This document shows, in pieces, positions 33,525 through 40,722 of a DNA stretch of 49,980 bases. A program made the position numbers and the translations under genes. Each line of letters starts with the position of its first letter. Position 1 is the first letter of the stretch. Under the pieces are notes generated by a model that was not told the origin of the DNA, ran no database searches, and saw only the letters and a program-made list of their open reading frames with translations. Source of the stretch: a virus; the IMG/VR virus record IMGVR_UViG_3300047323_000307, positions 1 to 49,980 of that record; one strand, 5' to 3'.

Positions 33525-34963
33525 CAAAACCCCCCTGCTTTTTGCTGTTTTCCATGATGTTGCTGGCGTGAGTCGCGCGCCGCTCTCGCAGCTGCCTGGT
33601 CCATATCGTAAATGGCTCCATCTTTCTGCAGGCAGTGAACTGTTCCAGTGTTGCCGTGCCTGTTGAGTCGCAGGATCAGCTCTGTTTCTCCAGCAGGTAC
33701 GTTTTCCTCATAAGCACCTTCGCGGAAAATACCTACCCAGTAATCACAGTCCTGTTCGATCTGGCCTGTGTCACGTGAGTCGCTCGGCAATGGCCGCTTA
33801 TTCGGGCGCTTCTCAAGGTCACGGTTAAGCTGAGTCAACAGCACAACGACGCAACCCAATTCTTTGGCGAGGTTCTTTAGTCCCTTTGTGATCATCCCGT
33901 AAGCCAGGTCGTTGCGATCGGCTTTCTCAGCAGTCATCAGGGTGAGGTAATCGACCAGAATCATGCCTACACTGCCCTTCTGACGCTTCACCTTTCGACT
34001 TTCCGCAACGATGTGAGCCAGTGACAGGCCTGGCGTGTCATCGATGTAAAGCAGATTAAGCTCTCTCAAGCGGTGTGCGGTTTTAATGGCCTTATCAAAA
34101 TCACCATCGTAATCACCCTGATATTCATCGCCTTCATCCTGCGTAGCCGGCATGTAGAAAATACTGGGGTTAACGCCTGACTTCTGCCCTACCAGCTTTT
34201 CCAGGATCTGGTCAGATGGCATTTCAAGGCTGAACATGAGGGATGGTTTGTTTTCGCGAATGGCACAGTTGATCGCCATCTGGCTGTACAGCGTCGTCTT
34301 GCCCATCTTGGGCCTTGCACCGATAACGAACAGAGAGCCTTTCACCAGCCCTTTAGGTGCCAACATGCGATCCAGTGAAGGGATACCAGAGCTAAGTCCG
34401 CGAGTTTCGCCAGCCGGATCGAAGCGCTTCTCCAAATCCACTACCCAGTCATCCATAACCTCACCGAATGAGCGCAGGCCGCGACGGTTGCCGGTTTTGG
34501 CATAGTCGCTAATCTGGCTTGTCAGGCTGTTCACGGCTTCAAGCTTGTCCACTGCGGTCAGCGTGCTGCGCGTGTAGAGCATCTCAGTGGCTTCGGTCAG
34601 CTTCTGGATGGCGTAACGCTCCATCGCCCTGTCGCGGATTACCAGCGCGTAGTTCACGATGTTTGCAGCTGATGGGGTGTTCTTGCTCATCTCAGCCAGG
34701 TATGCAAAGCCGCCTGATTGCTGAAGTGTGGATCGGGATTCAAGCTCATCAGAGAGGGTCAGCAAGTCTATGGGCTGGTTTCTCTTCAGGAGGTCACGCA
34801 TTGCCTCAAATATGGCGCCGTGTGATTTGTTGTAGAAGCTCTCCGGCTTGAGGATTGCCAGAACCTTCTGGCTACGTTCTTCCCCGCCATCGAGCATCAG
34901 GCCACCCAGAACCGCCTGTTCAGCGTCAATGCTATGCGGGGGCGTCAGGTATGATTCACTCAC
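33524..34963 (-). CDS. DnaB-type replicative helicase
   Basis: 479 aa. N-terminal DnaB domain (PPHSIDAEQAVLGGLMLD), then RecA-like ATPase with Walker A GARPKMGKTT, Walker B MILVDYLTLM, and VVLLTQLNRDLEKR. P22-like phages carry such a helicase next to an O-like initiator instead of a lambda P helicase loader. Overlaps the O-like gene by 4 nt. Confidence 0.95.
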   Translation of the reverse strand: MSESYLTPPHSIDAEQAVLGGLMLDGGEERSQKVLAILKPESFYNKSHGAIFEAMRDLLKRNQPIDLLTLSDELESRSTLQQSGGFAYLAEMSKNTPSAANIVNYALVIRDRAMERYAIQKLTEATEMLYTRSTLTAVDKLEAVNSLTSQISDYAKTGNRRGLRSFGEVMDDWVVDLEKRFDPAGETRGLSSGIPSLDRMLAPKGLVKGSLFVIGARPKMGKTTLYSQMAINCAIRENKPSLMFSLEMPSDQILEKLVGQKSGVNPSIFYMPATQDEGDEYQGDYDGDFDKAIKTAHRLRELNLLYIDDTPGLSLAHIVAESRKVKRQKGSVGMILVDYLTLMTAEKADRNDLAYGMITKGLKNLAKELGCVVVLLTQLNRDLEKRPNKRPLPSDSRDTGQIEQDCDYWVGIFREGAYEENVPAGETELILRLNRHGNTGTVHCLQKDGAIYDMDQAAARAARDSRQQHHGKQQKAGGF

Positions 34964-35814
34964 AGGCAGTTCTCCCGGGTTTTGGTAAGCGTCTCGCTTC
35001 TCAGCAGGTAATCGAAGTTTGCAGCCCAGCCAGTGTCATTGGCACCGAAGTAAAACGGCTTTGCCCTGCACATGAAGGCACTGAAATACTTCTCAGCAGC
35101 ATCGACCGTTGGCTCTGCAAGTTCGCTAAGCAGGCGCTTGATATCCCGCTTACGCTTGGGATTGAGTGATTCAGCATTTGGAAGCTTGTCACCAACCGAA
35201 TTGTTATAGGCATTCATCACAGCCTGATATGGGATTGTCTTGGATTTCTTGCGAGGCGATACGTCATCCTGAGATGACATATCATTATCGTTAGATAATG
35301 ATTTATTAGTTATATTGTTAGTTGTGGGAATCTTCTGGGAATCTTCTGGGACAACCTTCTCTGGAAGTCGCGCCACATCTGCGTTTGGTCTGGGAATCTT
35401 CTGGGAATCTTCTGGGACAATTTCCCCCTGATATTCACCGTATTTTGAGATGGTAATTACAGTGAATTTACCCGGCGATGCGGTCTCAATCATTCCCAGC
35501 TTTTTGAACTTCTTCAGCAGGTACTGAACCCGATTTGGTTCGATTCCCGTCTCGGCTGCCAGTGTGTTGCGACCGGTAATAAACTGCCCGCGCTGCAACT
35601 GAATGACCCCATACTCTGTTTTTAAAGCCGCCTCTGTGTAATTTGCTGACATGATCAGATGAACCCACAGATGAACAGCTTGAGAATCCTTTCTGTAGAA
35701 CTCCGTCTCCTGTATTTTTCTGTGCAGCAAGGTAAACCCCTTACCGACCTCTTTCGGCGTGTCCTGTGAGCGTTTGGCCTCTCTCGCTTTGGCTAAACTT
35801 CTGACGTTATTCAT
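34960..35814 (-). CDS. O-like replication initiator
   Basis: 284 aa. Residues 25-125 form a winged-helix domain (GFTLLHRKIQETEFYRKD and GQFITGRNTLAAETGIEPNR). The linker repeats VPEDSQKIP twice, encoded by the iterons. The C terminus (RAKPFYFGANDTGWAANFDY) resembles the helicase-interacting end of initiators. It binds its own gene's iterons and recruits the adjacent helicase. Confidence 0.85.
   Translation of the reverse strand: MNNVRSLAKAREAKRSQDTPKEVGKGFTLLHRKIQETEFYRKDSQAVHLWVHLIMSANYTEAALKTEYGVIQLQRGQFITGRNTLAAETGIEPNRVQYLLKKFKKLGMIETASPGKFTVITISKYGEYQGEIVPEDSQKIPRPNADVARLPEKVVPEDSQKIPTTNNITNKSLSNDNDMSSQDDVSPRKKSKTIPYQAVMNAYNNSVGDKLPNAESLNPKRKRDIKRLLSELAEPTVDAAEKYFSAFMCRAKPFYFGANDTGWAANFDYLLRSETLTKTRENCL
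35275..35420. other. ori: Replication origin: iterons plus AT-rich region
   Basis: A 29-bp unit occurs at 35326-35354 and again exactly at 35392-35420; each contains two copies of GGGAATCTTCT and a final TCTGGGACAA. Directly beside them, 35278-35325 is very AT-rich (ATCATTATCGTTAGATAATG and more). Iterons beside an AT-rich unwinding region inside the initiator gene are the lambda ori plan. Confidence 0.78.
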
Positions 35815-35954
35815 TTACCCTTCCCCTTTGGTTTGTGCTCTTCCAGAATCCACTTCAGCTTTTCAGCAATGGAAGGATGCAGTGACTTCAGGTACTGATC
35901 GCGGGTAATTGACTTATGCGTTTGTGCCTGGCAAACATGATGTTTCTTTGGCAT
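35811..35954 (-). CDS. Small protein between cII and O-like genes
   Basis: 47 aa, basic and His-rich at the N terminus (MPKKHHVCQAQTHKSITRDQ). AGGAG upstream of ATG 35954; ATGA overlap with the O-like gene. Unknown function. Confidence 0.75.
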   Translation of the reverse strand: MPKKHHVCQAQTHKSITRDQYLKSLHPSIAEKLKWILEEHKPKGKGK

Positions 35955-35988
35955 AATTACTCCTGTGAATTGATCCAGTCTTTTCGCA

Positions 35989-36288
35989 TCAGGCCTCGAA
36001 GCTGTTAGCGCAGCTCGGGGCTTTTTCTTTTGTAAGTAGCTGCTCTATCCGCAACAGACTTTTCGCCACTTCCGATTCCGGCGACACCACATCCAGATAA
36101 GCCATTGCCAGGCTCATCAACTGGAAGAAGCTGTGACGCTGCTTTCCAGATGGTCGCTTCATTCTGCTTACTGCTGCTTCGTCCAGCTCAAGTACCTTCG
36201 CTAATGTTCCCTGTCCACGTTCAGCCAGTTTGTTCAGTAACTGGCTTTCAATCTCTCTCGCTTTTTTGCGATAGGTTGCAATTTCCAT
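35989..36288 (-). CDS. cII: CII transcriptional activator
   Basis: 99 aa. IESQLLNKLAERGQGTLAKV then LDEAAVSRMKR is the CII helix-turn-helix with the tetramer helix after it. CII activates repressor and integrase synthesis in lysogeny decision; it lies after nutR as in lambda. Confidence 0.9.
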   Translation of the reverse strand: MEIATYRKKAREIESQLLNKLAERGQGTLAKVLELDEAAVSRMKRPSGKQRHSFFQLMSLAMAYLDVVSPESEVAKSLLRIEQLLTKEKAPSCANSFEA

Positions 36289-36322
36289 GATGTAAAATTC
36301 CTTAGTTGGTTAAGTAATTGCG

Positions 36323-36350
36323 TGACTTTGCGGTGAGCAAGTCACTTGGG
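36323..36350 (-). terminator. Hairpin between nutR and cII (tR1-like)
   Basis: On the minus strand GTGACTT and AAGTCAC pair over 7 bp around ten bases, without a U tract. The position is that of lambda tR1, which is Rho-dependent. Confidence 0.45.
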
Positions 36351-36356
36351 TTTGTG

Positions 36357-36394
36357 CCAGCGTTTAGACTGGGCGGCCTGGTTGTAAAAGAGCG
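36357..36394 (-). promoter_or_regulatory. nutR: nutR (boxA and boxB)
   Basis: On the minus strand boxA CGCTCTTTTACA (36394-36383) is followed by boxB CCAGTCTAAACGCTGG (36372-36357): a 5-bp stem closed by U-G with a CUAAAC loop. The element lies between cro and cII and has the same form as the site at 39326-39361. Confidence 0.82.
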
Positions 36395-36401
36395 GTGTTG
36401 C

Positions 36402-36587
36402 TTAAGCGGCTACGCGGTATGCGGCCTCTTGGTACTTCAGGGCGCCAGCTGTGACGATTTCCAATCGGTAGGCGTCTTTCTCAGGGATAATCTCCTTCCA
36501 CTGAGATACGGCTGCATCACTAATGCCTAATGCACGTGCTACTGCTCGCTGGGTTCCGAAGTGGCCGATTACATGTTTCTTTTTCAT
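36402..36587 (-). CDS. cro: Cro repressor
   Basis: 61 aa. GTQRAVARALGISDAAVSQW is a Cro/CI-type helix-turn-helix. GGAG precedes ATG 36587. It is the first gene from pR and would repress early transcription through the same operators as CI. Confidence 0.92.
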   Translation of the reverse strand: MKKKHVIGHFGTQRAVARALGISDAAVSQWKEIIPEKDAYRLEIVTAGALKYQEAAYRVAA

Positions 36588-36600
36588 GGACTCGCTCCGA

Positions 36601-36620
36601 AATTAAAGAACTCTTAAATT
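36601..36620. promoter_or_regulatory. Operator OR (cro-proximal)
   Basis: AATTAAAGAACTCTTAAATT fits the shared pattern NNNTWAAG-N4-CTTAANNN seen in five sites. It overlaps the pR -10 hexamer. Confidence 0.75.
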
Positions 36621-36646
36621 ATCCAACTAAAGGAAACTTAAGTCAA
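36618..36646 (-). promoter_or_regulatory. Promoter pR
   Basis: Minus strand TTGACT (36646-36641), 17-bp spacer, GATAAT (36623-36618), reading toward cro. Two operator palindromes overlap it. Confidence 0.87.
36625..36644. promoter_or_regulatory. Operator OR (middle)
   Basis: AACTAAAGGAAACTTAAGTC has the same half-site pair with a 4-nt centre and lies between the pR hexamers. Confidence 0.72.
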
Positions 36647-36649
36647 CAC

Positions 36650-36669
36650 GATTTAAGATATCTTAATTA
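36650..36669. promoter_or_regulatory. Operator OR (cI-proximal)
   Basis: GATTTAAGATATCTTAATTA is a near-perfect palindrome. It ends at the A of the cI start codon, so a repressor bound here would also block cI, as lambda OR3 does. Confidence 0.75.
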
Positions 36670-37331
36670 TGAAAATCACATCGGTTGGCGAGCGCATACG
36701 TGCGCGAAGGAAAGAATTGCGTCTGACGCAGAAAGACTTATCTGCAAAGGTAGGGGTTTCTCACGTCTCAATCTCACAGTGGGAGAAGGACGAAACATCT
36801 CCCAGAGGGGAGAACCTTCTTGCCCTGGCGAAGGCGTTAGGGGTTACCGCAAATTTCATTTCTACAGGGGAAGAGTCAGTATCGAACGTCTCCGCTGCAG
36901 ATATGGGTAGTAAGAGGATTCCAGTGCTAAGTTACGTGCAAGCAGGGATGTGGACAGATAGCCAGGAATTCAGGGCTCATGACGGTGGGATTAGCTATTT
37001 GCTAATGGATGATAACTGCTCAGAATCAGCCTTTGCTTTGGTTATTGAAGGTGACTCGATGATGCCAAAATTCACAGCGGGCGATCGCATCATCGTTGAT
37101 CCAGACGTTTACCCAGTACCTGGCGATTTCGTCGTGGCCAGAGATGAGCTGAAAAACGAAACTGTGTTCAAGAAGTACCGACCTACCGGCACAGATGATC
37201 ATGGCAACGACGTCTATGAGCTGGTTCCACTGAACGATGACTTCCCTACTCTGCGTTCGGACTCAGGAAGGCTTCACGTGATCGGAACGATGATTGAGCA
37301 CCGCATAAGCAGGAAGAACCACCGCCGCTGA
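36669..37331 (+). CDS. cI: CI repressor (XRE + S24 peptidase)
   Basis: 220 aa. Helix-turn-helix QKDLSAKVGVSHVSISQWEK (21-40). The S24 domain has a cleavage site at Ala92-Gly93, catalytic Ser130 (EGDSMMP) and Lys168 (ETVFKKY), so RecA-stimulated autocleavage should induce the prophage under SOS. No purine-rich SD is found before the ATG, and an operator abuts it; a leaderless mRNA, as in lambda from pRM, is likely. Confidence 0.95.
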   Translation: MKITSVGERIRARRKELRLTQKDLSAKVGVSHVSISQWEKDETSPRGENLLALAKALGVTANFISTGEESVSNVSAADMGSKRIPVLSYVQAGMWTDSQEFRAHDGGISYLLMDDNCSESAFALVIEGDSMMPKFTAGDRIIVDPDVYPVPGDFVVARDELKNETVFKKYRPTGTDDHGNDVYELVPLNDDFPTLRSDSGRLHVIGTMIEHRISRKNHRR

Positions 37332-37510
37332 GCCCAGTGGCCGGAAGAGACGTTCAGCCAGACCCTACACCAGGGGAAGTACGGTGGGAAATGTTCACAG
37401 CGGATGTGGCGGGGAGAGGCGTTCGGGTGATTATCTAGCGCTAAGATAACCAATGATCAGCCCAAGCACAGGGAAAAGCGTCCATGAGTAATGACGAAGG
37501 AACTCGTTAA

Positions 37511-37918
37511 ATGCCAGGAGAAATTCAAACATTTTTACCTCTCATTGTTTTCGCATGGACAATAATTACCTTTGCATTGGGTCATTTCATCGGCCATAGA
37601 GCAGCCGTTAAAAGGGATAAAAGGAAAGAGTTTAATGCTCTTTCCGCCCCGATTCGTGCCGAGCTATTAAAGCAAATAGAGACAATAAAATCTGGTGATT
37701 ACGAAGAGGCAAAAATATCCAGAGACTCCATATTTTTAATATCAGACCTGTCTCCAAATCCTGCAAAAATCATTGATGCATATAAGCATTTCAAGTTTGC
37801 TAATAGCTGGGATGGTTTAGAGGTCAAGGTCAACGAGGCCGGACACAGGCAAACATTGAACACTAGTAAAGCGTTAATCGCAGCTCAGCAGCTACTTAAG
37901 CTCATCCCCCTGAGATAA
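37511..37918 (+). CDS. Membrane-anchored accessory protein
   Basis: 135 aa. One N-terminal membrane helix (LIVFAWTIITFALGHFI), then a basic, helical cytoplasmic part. AAGGA lies 10 nt upstream. It sits behind cI on the same strand, where lambda has rexAB; it may be co-expressed in the lysogen and act on superinfecting phage or membrane, but this is inference. AT-rich compared with head genes. Confidence 0.72.
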   Translation: MPGEIQTFLPLIVFAWTIITFALGHFIGHRAAVKRDKRKEFNALSAPIRAELLKQIETIKSGDYEEAKISRDSIFLISDLSPNPAKIIDAYKHFKFANSWDGLEVKVNEAGHRQTLNTSKALIAAQQLLKLIPLR

Positions 37919-37951
37919 TACTGATCGCATAAACAGCACTAGTCAATATCT

Positions 37952-37974
37952 CCGGCCACCGCGCCGGGTTTTTT
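37952..37974 (+). terminator. Terminator after the membrane protein gene
   Basis: CCGGC and GCCGG pair around CACCGC, followed by GTTTTTT. Confidence 0.82.
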
Positions 37975-38042
37975 GTGCCCTCCCCTAAAGCTCCTCAACC
38001 TCCTGCCGATATCACTACATCTTCTTTTGCCTGGAACTGTCG

Positions 38043-38363
38043 ATGAAAATGACAAGAATTGTTATCTCCCTCAGCCTGCTTGTCTTGGCTGGTTGTGCCA
38101 CCAAGCAATACCCTCAAGCTCCGTCAGTAACCAATGAAGAAGCTGCAGCATTTGACTGCAAGGAGATTGGGCAAGAGATTGCCAAAGCCCACAGCGTTCA
38201 GAATCAGATCAAGGAAACCGGAAGCTTTGATGGAAGAACTGTAATGGGGTTCATCGGAGACTTTGGATTAGGCAATGGTTTGGCTAAAAGCGCAGCCAAT
38301 GACAAGGCCGATGCAAGGATAATGCAGTTGCAGAACCTGAAGACTGCTCGAAACTGTCAGTAA
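38043..38363 (+). CDS. Small lipoprotein
   Basis: 106 aa. Signal MKMTRIVISLSLLVLAGC with LAGC lipobox. The mature part has two Cys and a Gly-rich middle (GFIGDFGLGNGLAKSAAND). Likely outer-membrane anchored, lysogen-expressed. No family function known. Confidence 0.8.
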   Translation: MKMTRIVISLSLLVLAGCATKQYPQAPSVTNEEAAAFDCKEIGQEIAKAHSVQNQIKETGSFDGRTVMGFIGDFGLGNGLAKSAANDKADARIMQLQNLKTARNCQ

Positions 38364-38492
38364 TCTTCAGAACCATCCGAACTTTCCAAAGCTAAGAACA
38401 TGCCTAGATTCATCGCTGGCCCTACTTGGTAGGCTAAATATTCTACACATACGGATTACTGTGTGTGGTACGAGTGTAAGTTTGTTCTTTTT

Positions 38493-38516
38493 CCCGGCTC
38501 CACGGCCGGGTTTTTT
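38493..38516 (+). terminator. Terminator after the lipoprotein gene
   Basis: CCCGGC and GCCGGG pair around TCCACG, followed by six Ts. Confidence 0.85.
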
Positions 38517-38662
38517 GTGTCTCAATTTTGAGCAAGTGAATATTGTAAGGACGCTTATCGTCACGATTAAAATTGCTAGCTTTCCAAAGATTGGTTAGCT
38601 GATATCTTTCGCATGCGTGATTATTTGTACGCGAATTTCTTTGTGATTCTGACCTTCAGGAG

Positions 38663-38686
38663 CCGACTATAGTGTCGGTTTTTTTT
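38663..38686 (+). terminator. Second tandem terminator
   Basis: CCGAC and GTCGG pair around TATAGT, followed by eight Ts. No protein gene precedes it within 140 bp after the previous terminator, so it may end a small RNA. Confidence 0.8.
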
Positions 38687-38780
38687 CGTCTGTAATTTGC
38701 ACTGTAGCCTGATGCTACTATCATTAAATCAGCGATATCCATCGTTATCATAAAAAGATACACCCCTGTGCACCATTCGT

Positions 38781-38808
38781 AGCTCGCCGCCAAGCGGGCT
38801 ATTTTTTT
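38781..38808 (+). terminator. Third tandem terminator
   Basis: AGCTCGC and GCGGGCT pair (one mismatch/wobble) around CGCCAA, followed by ATTTTTTT. It faces the end of the converging 114-aa gene. The 450 bp from 38364 to 38813 otherwise show no convincing gene. Confidence 0.78.
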
Positions 38809-38813
38809 GCCTG

Positions 38814-39158
38814 TCACTTAGCCCACCCCTCCCTGTCTCGCTTACGTTCTAACTCTGCTACTCGTTGCAGGTTCTTCTGCTTTTTCATGATAGTGATCAA
38901 CTGTCGATAACCGTGATGCGCAGGCGGATAGAAATCTTGCCCGGGGAAATCACGTACCCACTTCTTTTTGAGAGCAGGAAAAGCCAACTTAGCAAACGCT
39001 ACCGATTGTTCACAAAGATGTATCGCTCGATCCAAGTGGTCACCAGTATCCCTGAGCTGATAATGGTGCTTAATTTGCTTCTGCAGCTCAAAATGTGCCT
39101 GCACCTTGTGATCAATTGACAGCCCTTTCAAACCCTCCAACCAAGCCTCCAACTCCAT
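38814..39158 (-). CDS. Hypothetical protein beside pL
   Basis: 114 aa, helical and charged, with His-rich stretches (HFELQKQIKHHYQLRDTGDH) and a basic end. GGAGGT lies 4 nt before the ATG. It is divergent from pL, and the outer OL palindrome lies 70 bp upstream, so CI or Cro may also control it. No family recognised; superinfection-exclusion genes often lie here. Confidence 0.75.
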   Translation of the reverse strand: MELEAWLEGLKGLSIDHKVQAHFELQKQIKHHYQLRDTGDHLDRAIHLCEQSVAFAKLAFPALKKKWVRDFPGQDFYPPAHHGYRQLITIMKKQKNLQRVAELERKRDREGWAK

Positions 39159-39227
39159 ACCACCTCCATTGCGAAACCACTCTGATCAGCTTATCACCAC
39201 GGACTTCTCATACAACGCATGAAGATA

Positions 39228-39247
39228 AATTTAAGTTTTCTTTAATT
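39228..39247. promoter_or_regulatory. Operator OL (outer)
   Basis: AATTTAAGTTTTCTTTAATT follows the same half-site pattern as the OR sites, with a 4-nt centre. Confidence 0.75.
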
Positions 39248-39252
39248 CATGC

Positions 39253-39281
39253 TTGACGATTAATTTAAGTTGTCTTAAATT
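39253..39281 (+). promoter_or_regulatory. Promoter pL with inner operator
   Basis: TTGACG (39253-39258), 17-bp spacer, TAAATT (39276-39281). The operator AATTTAAGTTGTCTTAAATT (39262-39281), a perfect dyad with 8-bp arms, covers the spacer and -10. It drives N and the recombination genes. Confidence 0.85.
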
Positions 39282-39325
39282 AGTTCTCACAGCAGGACGC
39301 TGAAGCAGTACGACAGGGAACGCAG

Positions 39326-39361
39326 TCACTTTAACAATTTGCTCTCCGCTCTAATCGGCGG
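39326..39361 (+). promoter_or_regulatory. nutL: nutL (boxA and boxB)
   Basis: boxA-like TCACTTTAACA (39326-39336), then 9 nt, then boxB CCGCTCTAATCGGCGG (39346-39361): a 5-bp stem closed by U-G with a CUAAUC loop. It mirrors nutR and lies in the leader before N. Confidence 0.8.
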
Positions 39362-39541
39362 GGCCAGAATCAGATGATTTTGGGATTGGATGAATGCGCA
39401 GGCTGATGCGCAGTGGGACGTGGCTGACTCACAAGGATGGCTCAAGCGAATAAGCAAGCTCGAGCCGCCGAACAAGCGCCTTATGCCGGAGATCAGCACC
39501 GGCCATCCAATCACCAAAATCATCTAACCCGGAGGTCAATC

Positions 39542-39859
39542 ATGGCAACCATCATCTGGAAAGAACCTAAGCCGCAAGGCACAGCTAAAAGCCGCTACAA
39601 AGCACGCAGAGCAGCGAAGGTTGCTGAGCGTCGTGATGATGAGGCGCTAGGCCGCAAAGTCGCTGTAATCGCTTCTGGTTGCAGCAATAAGGTGCAGAAG
39701 GCAGTAAGCAGCACTGACTACAAGATGAAGATGCGCAGCAAGCCAGTTCCTGAAAGCGTGACTCGCGAGAATCCTGAGTACCGCAAGGTGAATAACCCAT
39801 ACGGACAGCTCACAAATGCAAGACAGAAACAGCGTGGATTCAGTATTCCACTGATTTAG
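39542..39859 (+). CDS. N: Antitermination protein N
   Basis: 105 aa from ATG 39542 with GGAGG. The N-terminal Arg-rich motif (KSRYKARRAAKVAERRDDEA) is the boxB-binding helix type, and the protein ends in FSIPLI, like the GKSIPLI end of lambda N. N joins NusA and polymerase at nut sites to pass early terminators. An upstream in-frame extension has no RBS. Confidence 0.88.
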   Translation: MATIIWKEPKPQGTAKSRYKARRAAKVAERRDDEALGRKVAVIASGCSNKVQKAVSSTDYKMKMRSKPVPESVTRENPEYRKVNNPYGQLTNARQKQRGFSIPLI

Positions 39860-39951
39860 ACAGAACCTTTTGCGGTGCTAAAGCAGCATCGTTTATGCCC
39901 AAGTGTGCCCGCCACTACATCCTGCGGGTTGCGCGGAGCTGGAGGTTTTAT

Positions 39952-40038
39952 GTGAACCGTAACGCTGGCGAGCGAATACGCATAACAGGCTGCCACCAGG
40001 CGGCTTTTTTTACGCCTGAATTTCGGAGCACACCATGA
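39952..40038 (+). CDS. Possible 28-aa leader peptide spanning a terminator
   Basis: GTG 39952 with GGAGG 7 nt upstream encodes MNRNAGERIRITGCHQAAFF plus TPEFRSTP and ends with ATGA overlap onto the next gene. The whole terminator hairpin lies within it, so ribosome movement could affect termination. Weakly supported. Confidence 0.35.
   Translation: MNRNAGERIRITGCHQAAFFTPEFRSTP
39989..40011 (+). terminator. Early terminator after N
   Basis: GCTGCC and GGCGGC pair around ACCA, followed by seven Ts: a tL-like site that N should suppress. Confidence 0.85.
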
Positions 40039-40220
40039 TAGTCGACCGCAAAGACGGTAAATGGCGCGTCACACAGATGGCCTGTGGCTGTCATTGGCGT
40101 GCTGATTTAACAGAAGGTAAAGGGGTATTTGCAGGCAAGGTAATCAGCCAGCAGATGAACAAAGACCAGTTTGAGAGGTGGAAGGATGAGCGGAAAAGTC
40201 GTGAACCTGTCGTGGAGTGA
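40035..40220 (+). CDS. Small early protein
   Basis: 61 aa: MIVDRKDGKWRVTQMACGCH, compact, Trp-rich with CGCH that could bind metal. GGAG upstream. It overlaps the next gene by 35 nt. Unknown. Confidence 0.68.
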   Translation: MIVDRKDGKWRVTQMACGCHWRADLTEGKGVFAGKVISQQMNKDQFERWKDERKSREPVVE

Positions 40221-40404
40221 GGCAATGAATGCAATGGAAAAAGGCCAGCTCGTCAGAAACCAATATTTCACTTCTGATGAGTTTTTTGAAATGCGAAATG
40301 GAAGCATCTTCGCCGAGGATGGCTGCCCTATGGCTGGCTGGTATCGCGGGGAAGATTGGCAGAAAGAGGGGTGGCACGTAATTAGCGATCCTCGTGGGCT
40401 GTAA
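40186..40404 (+). CDS. DUF2829/Tad2-like small protein (tentative)
   Basis: 72 aa. NLSWSEAMNAMEKGQLVRNQ at the start and EDWQKEGWHVI at the end follow the general plan of DUF2829 proteins (S.SEAL..LK.GK..R...., then a DW..W.VV ending). Phage DUF2829 members include Tad2, which sequesters the Thoeris signal nucleotide. The similarity is by eye only and the central region is not clearly the same. Confidence 0.55.
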   Translation: MSGKVVNLSWSEAMNAMEKGQLVRNQYFTSDEFFEMRNGSIFAEDGCPMAGWYRGEDWQKEGWHVISDPRGL

Positions 40405-40423
40405 GCCTGGCAGGGAGAGTGAT

Positions 40424-40600
40424 ATGACCAAGGTTCAGAAGAGAGTTTTGGATTTAGCAAGGGCGCTTGGCGGCGTGACTCATTTTGACCTTAACGCCCG
40501 CCAAATTCCATTCAGTGCAATGCAGTCTCTGATAGATAAGGGGAAGTTGGTGCGAAATATCGATAGTCAGGTTTGGCACATAAACCCACTCAATGAGTGA
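40424..40600 (+). CDS. Small winged-helix-like protein
   Basis: 58 aa: MTKVQKRVLDLARALGGVTH, then SAMQSLIDKGKLVRN, resembling a short winged helix. AGGGAGAG upstream. Unknown. Confidence 0.68.
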   Translation: MTKVQKRVLDLARALGGVTHFDLNARQIPFSAMQSLIDKGKLVRNIDSQVWHINPLNE

Positions 40601-40697
40601 CATCGCAAAGCGGTTATACGTGACCGCTTGACGATGGCGCCCAGTCATCAACCAACGCGCTTTAGACAAGGTGGCGTTGGCCGTTATTGCCTCGTTT

Positions 40698-40722
40698 GCC
40701 GCTCACTCCGGGCGGCTTTTTT
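40698..40722 (+). terminator. Early terminator before cIII
   Basis: GCCGC and GCGGC pair around TCACTCCGG, followed by six Ts. Confidence 0.78.

Noticed and set aside
38614-38673. 19-aa frame MRDYLYANFFVILTFRSRL
   Set aside because: No SD, ends inside a terminator hairpin; insufficient support.
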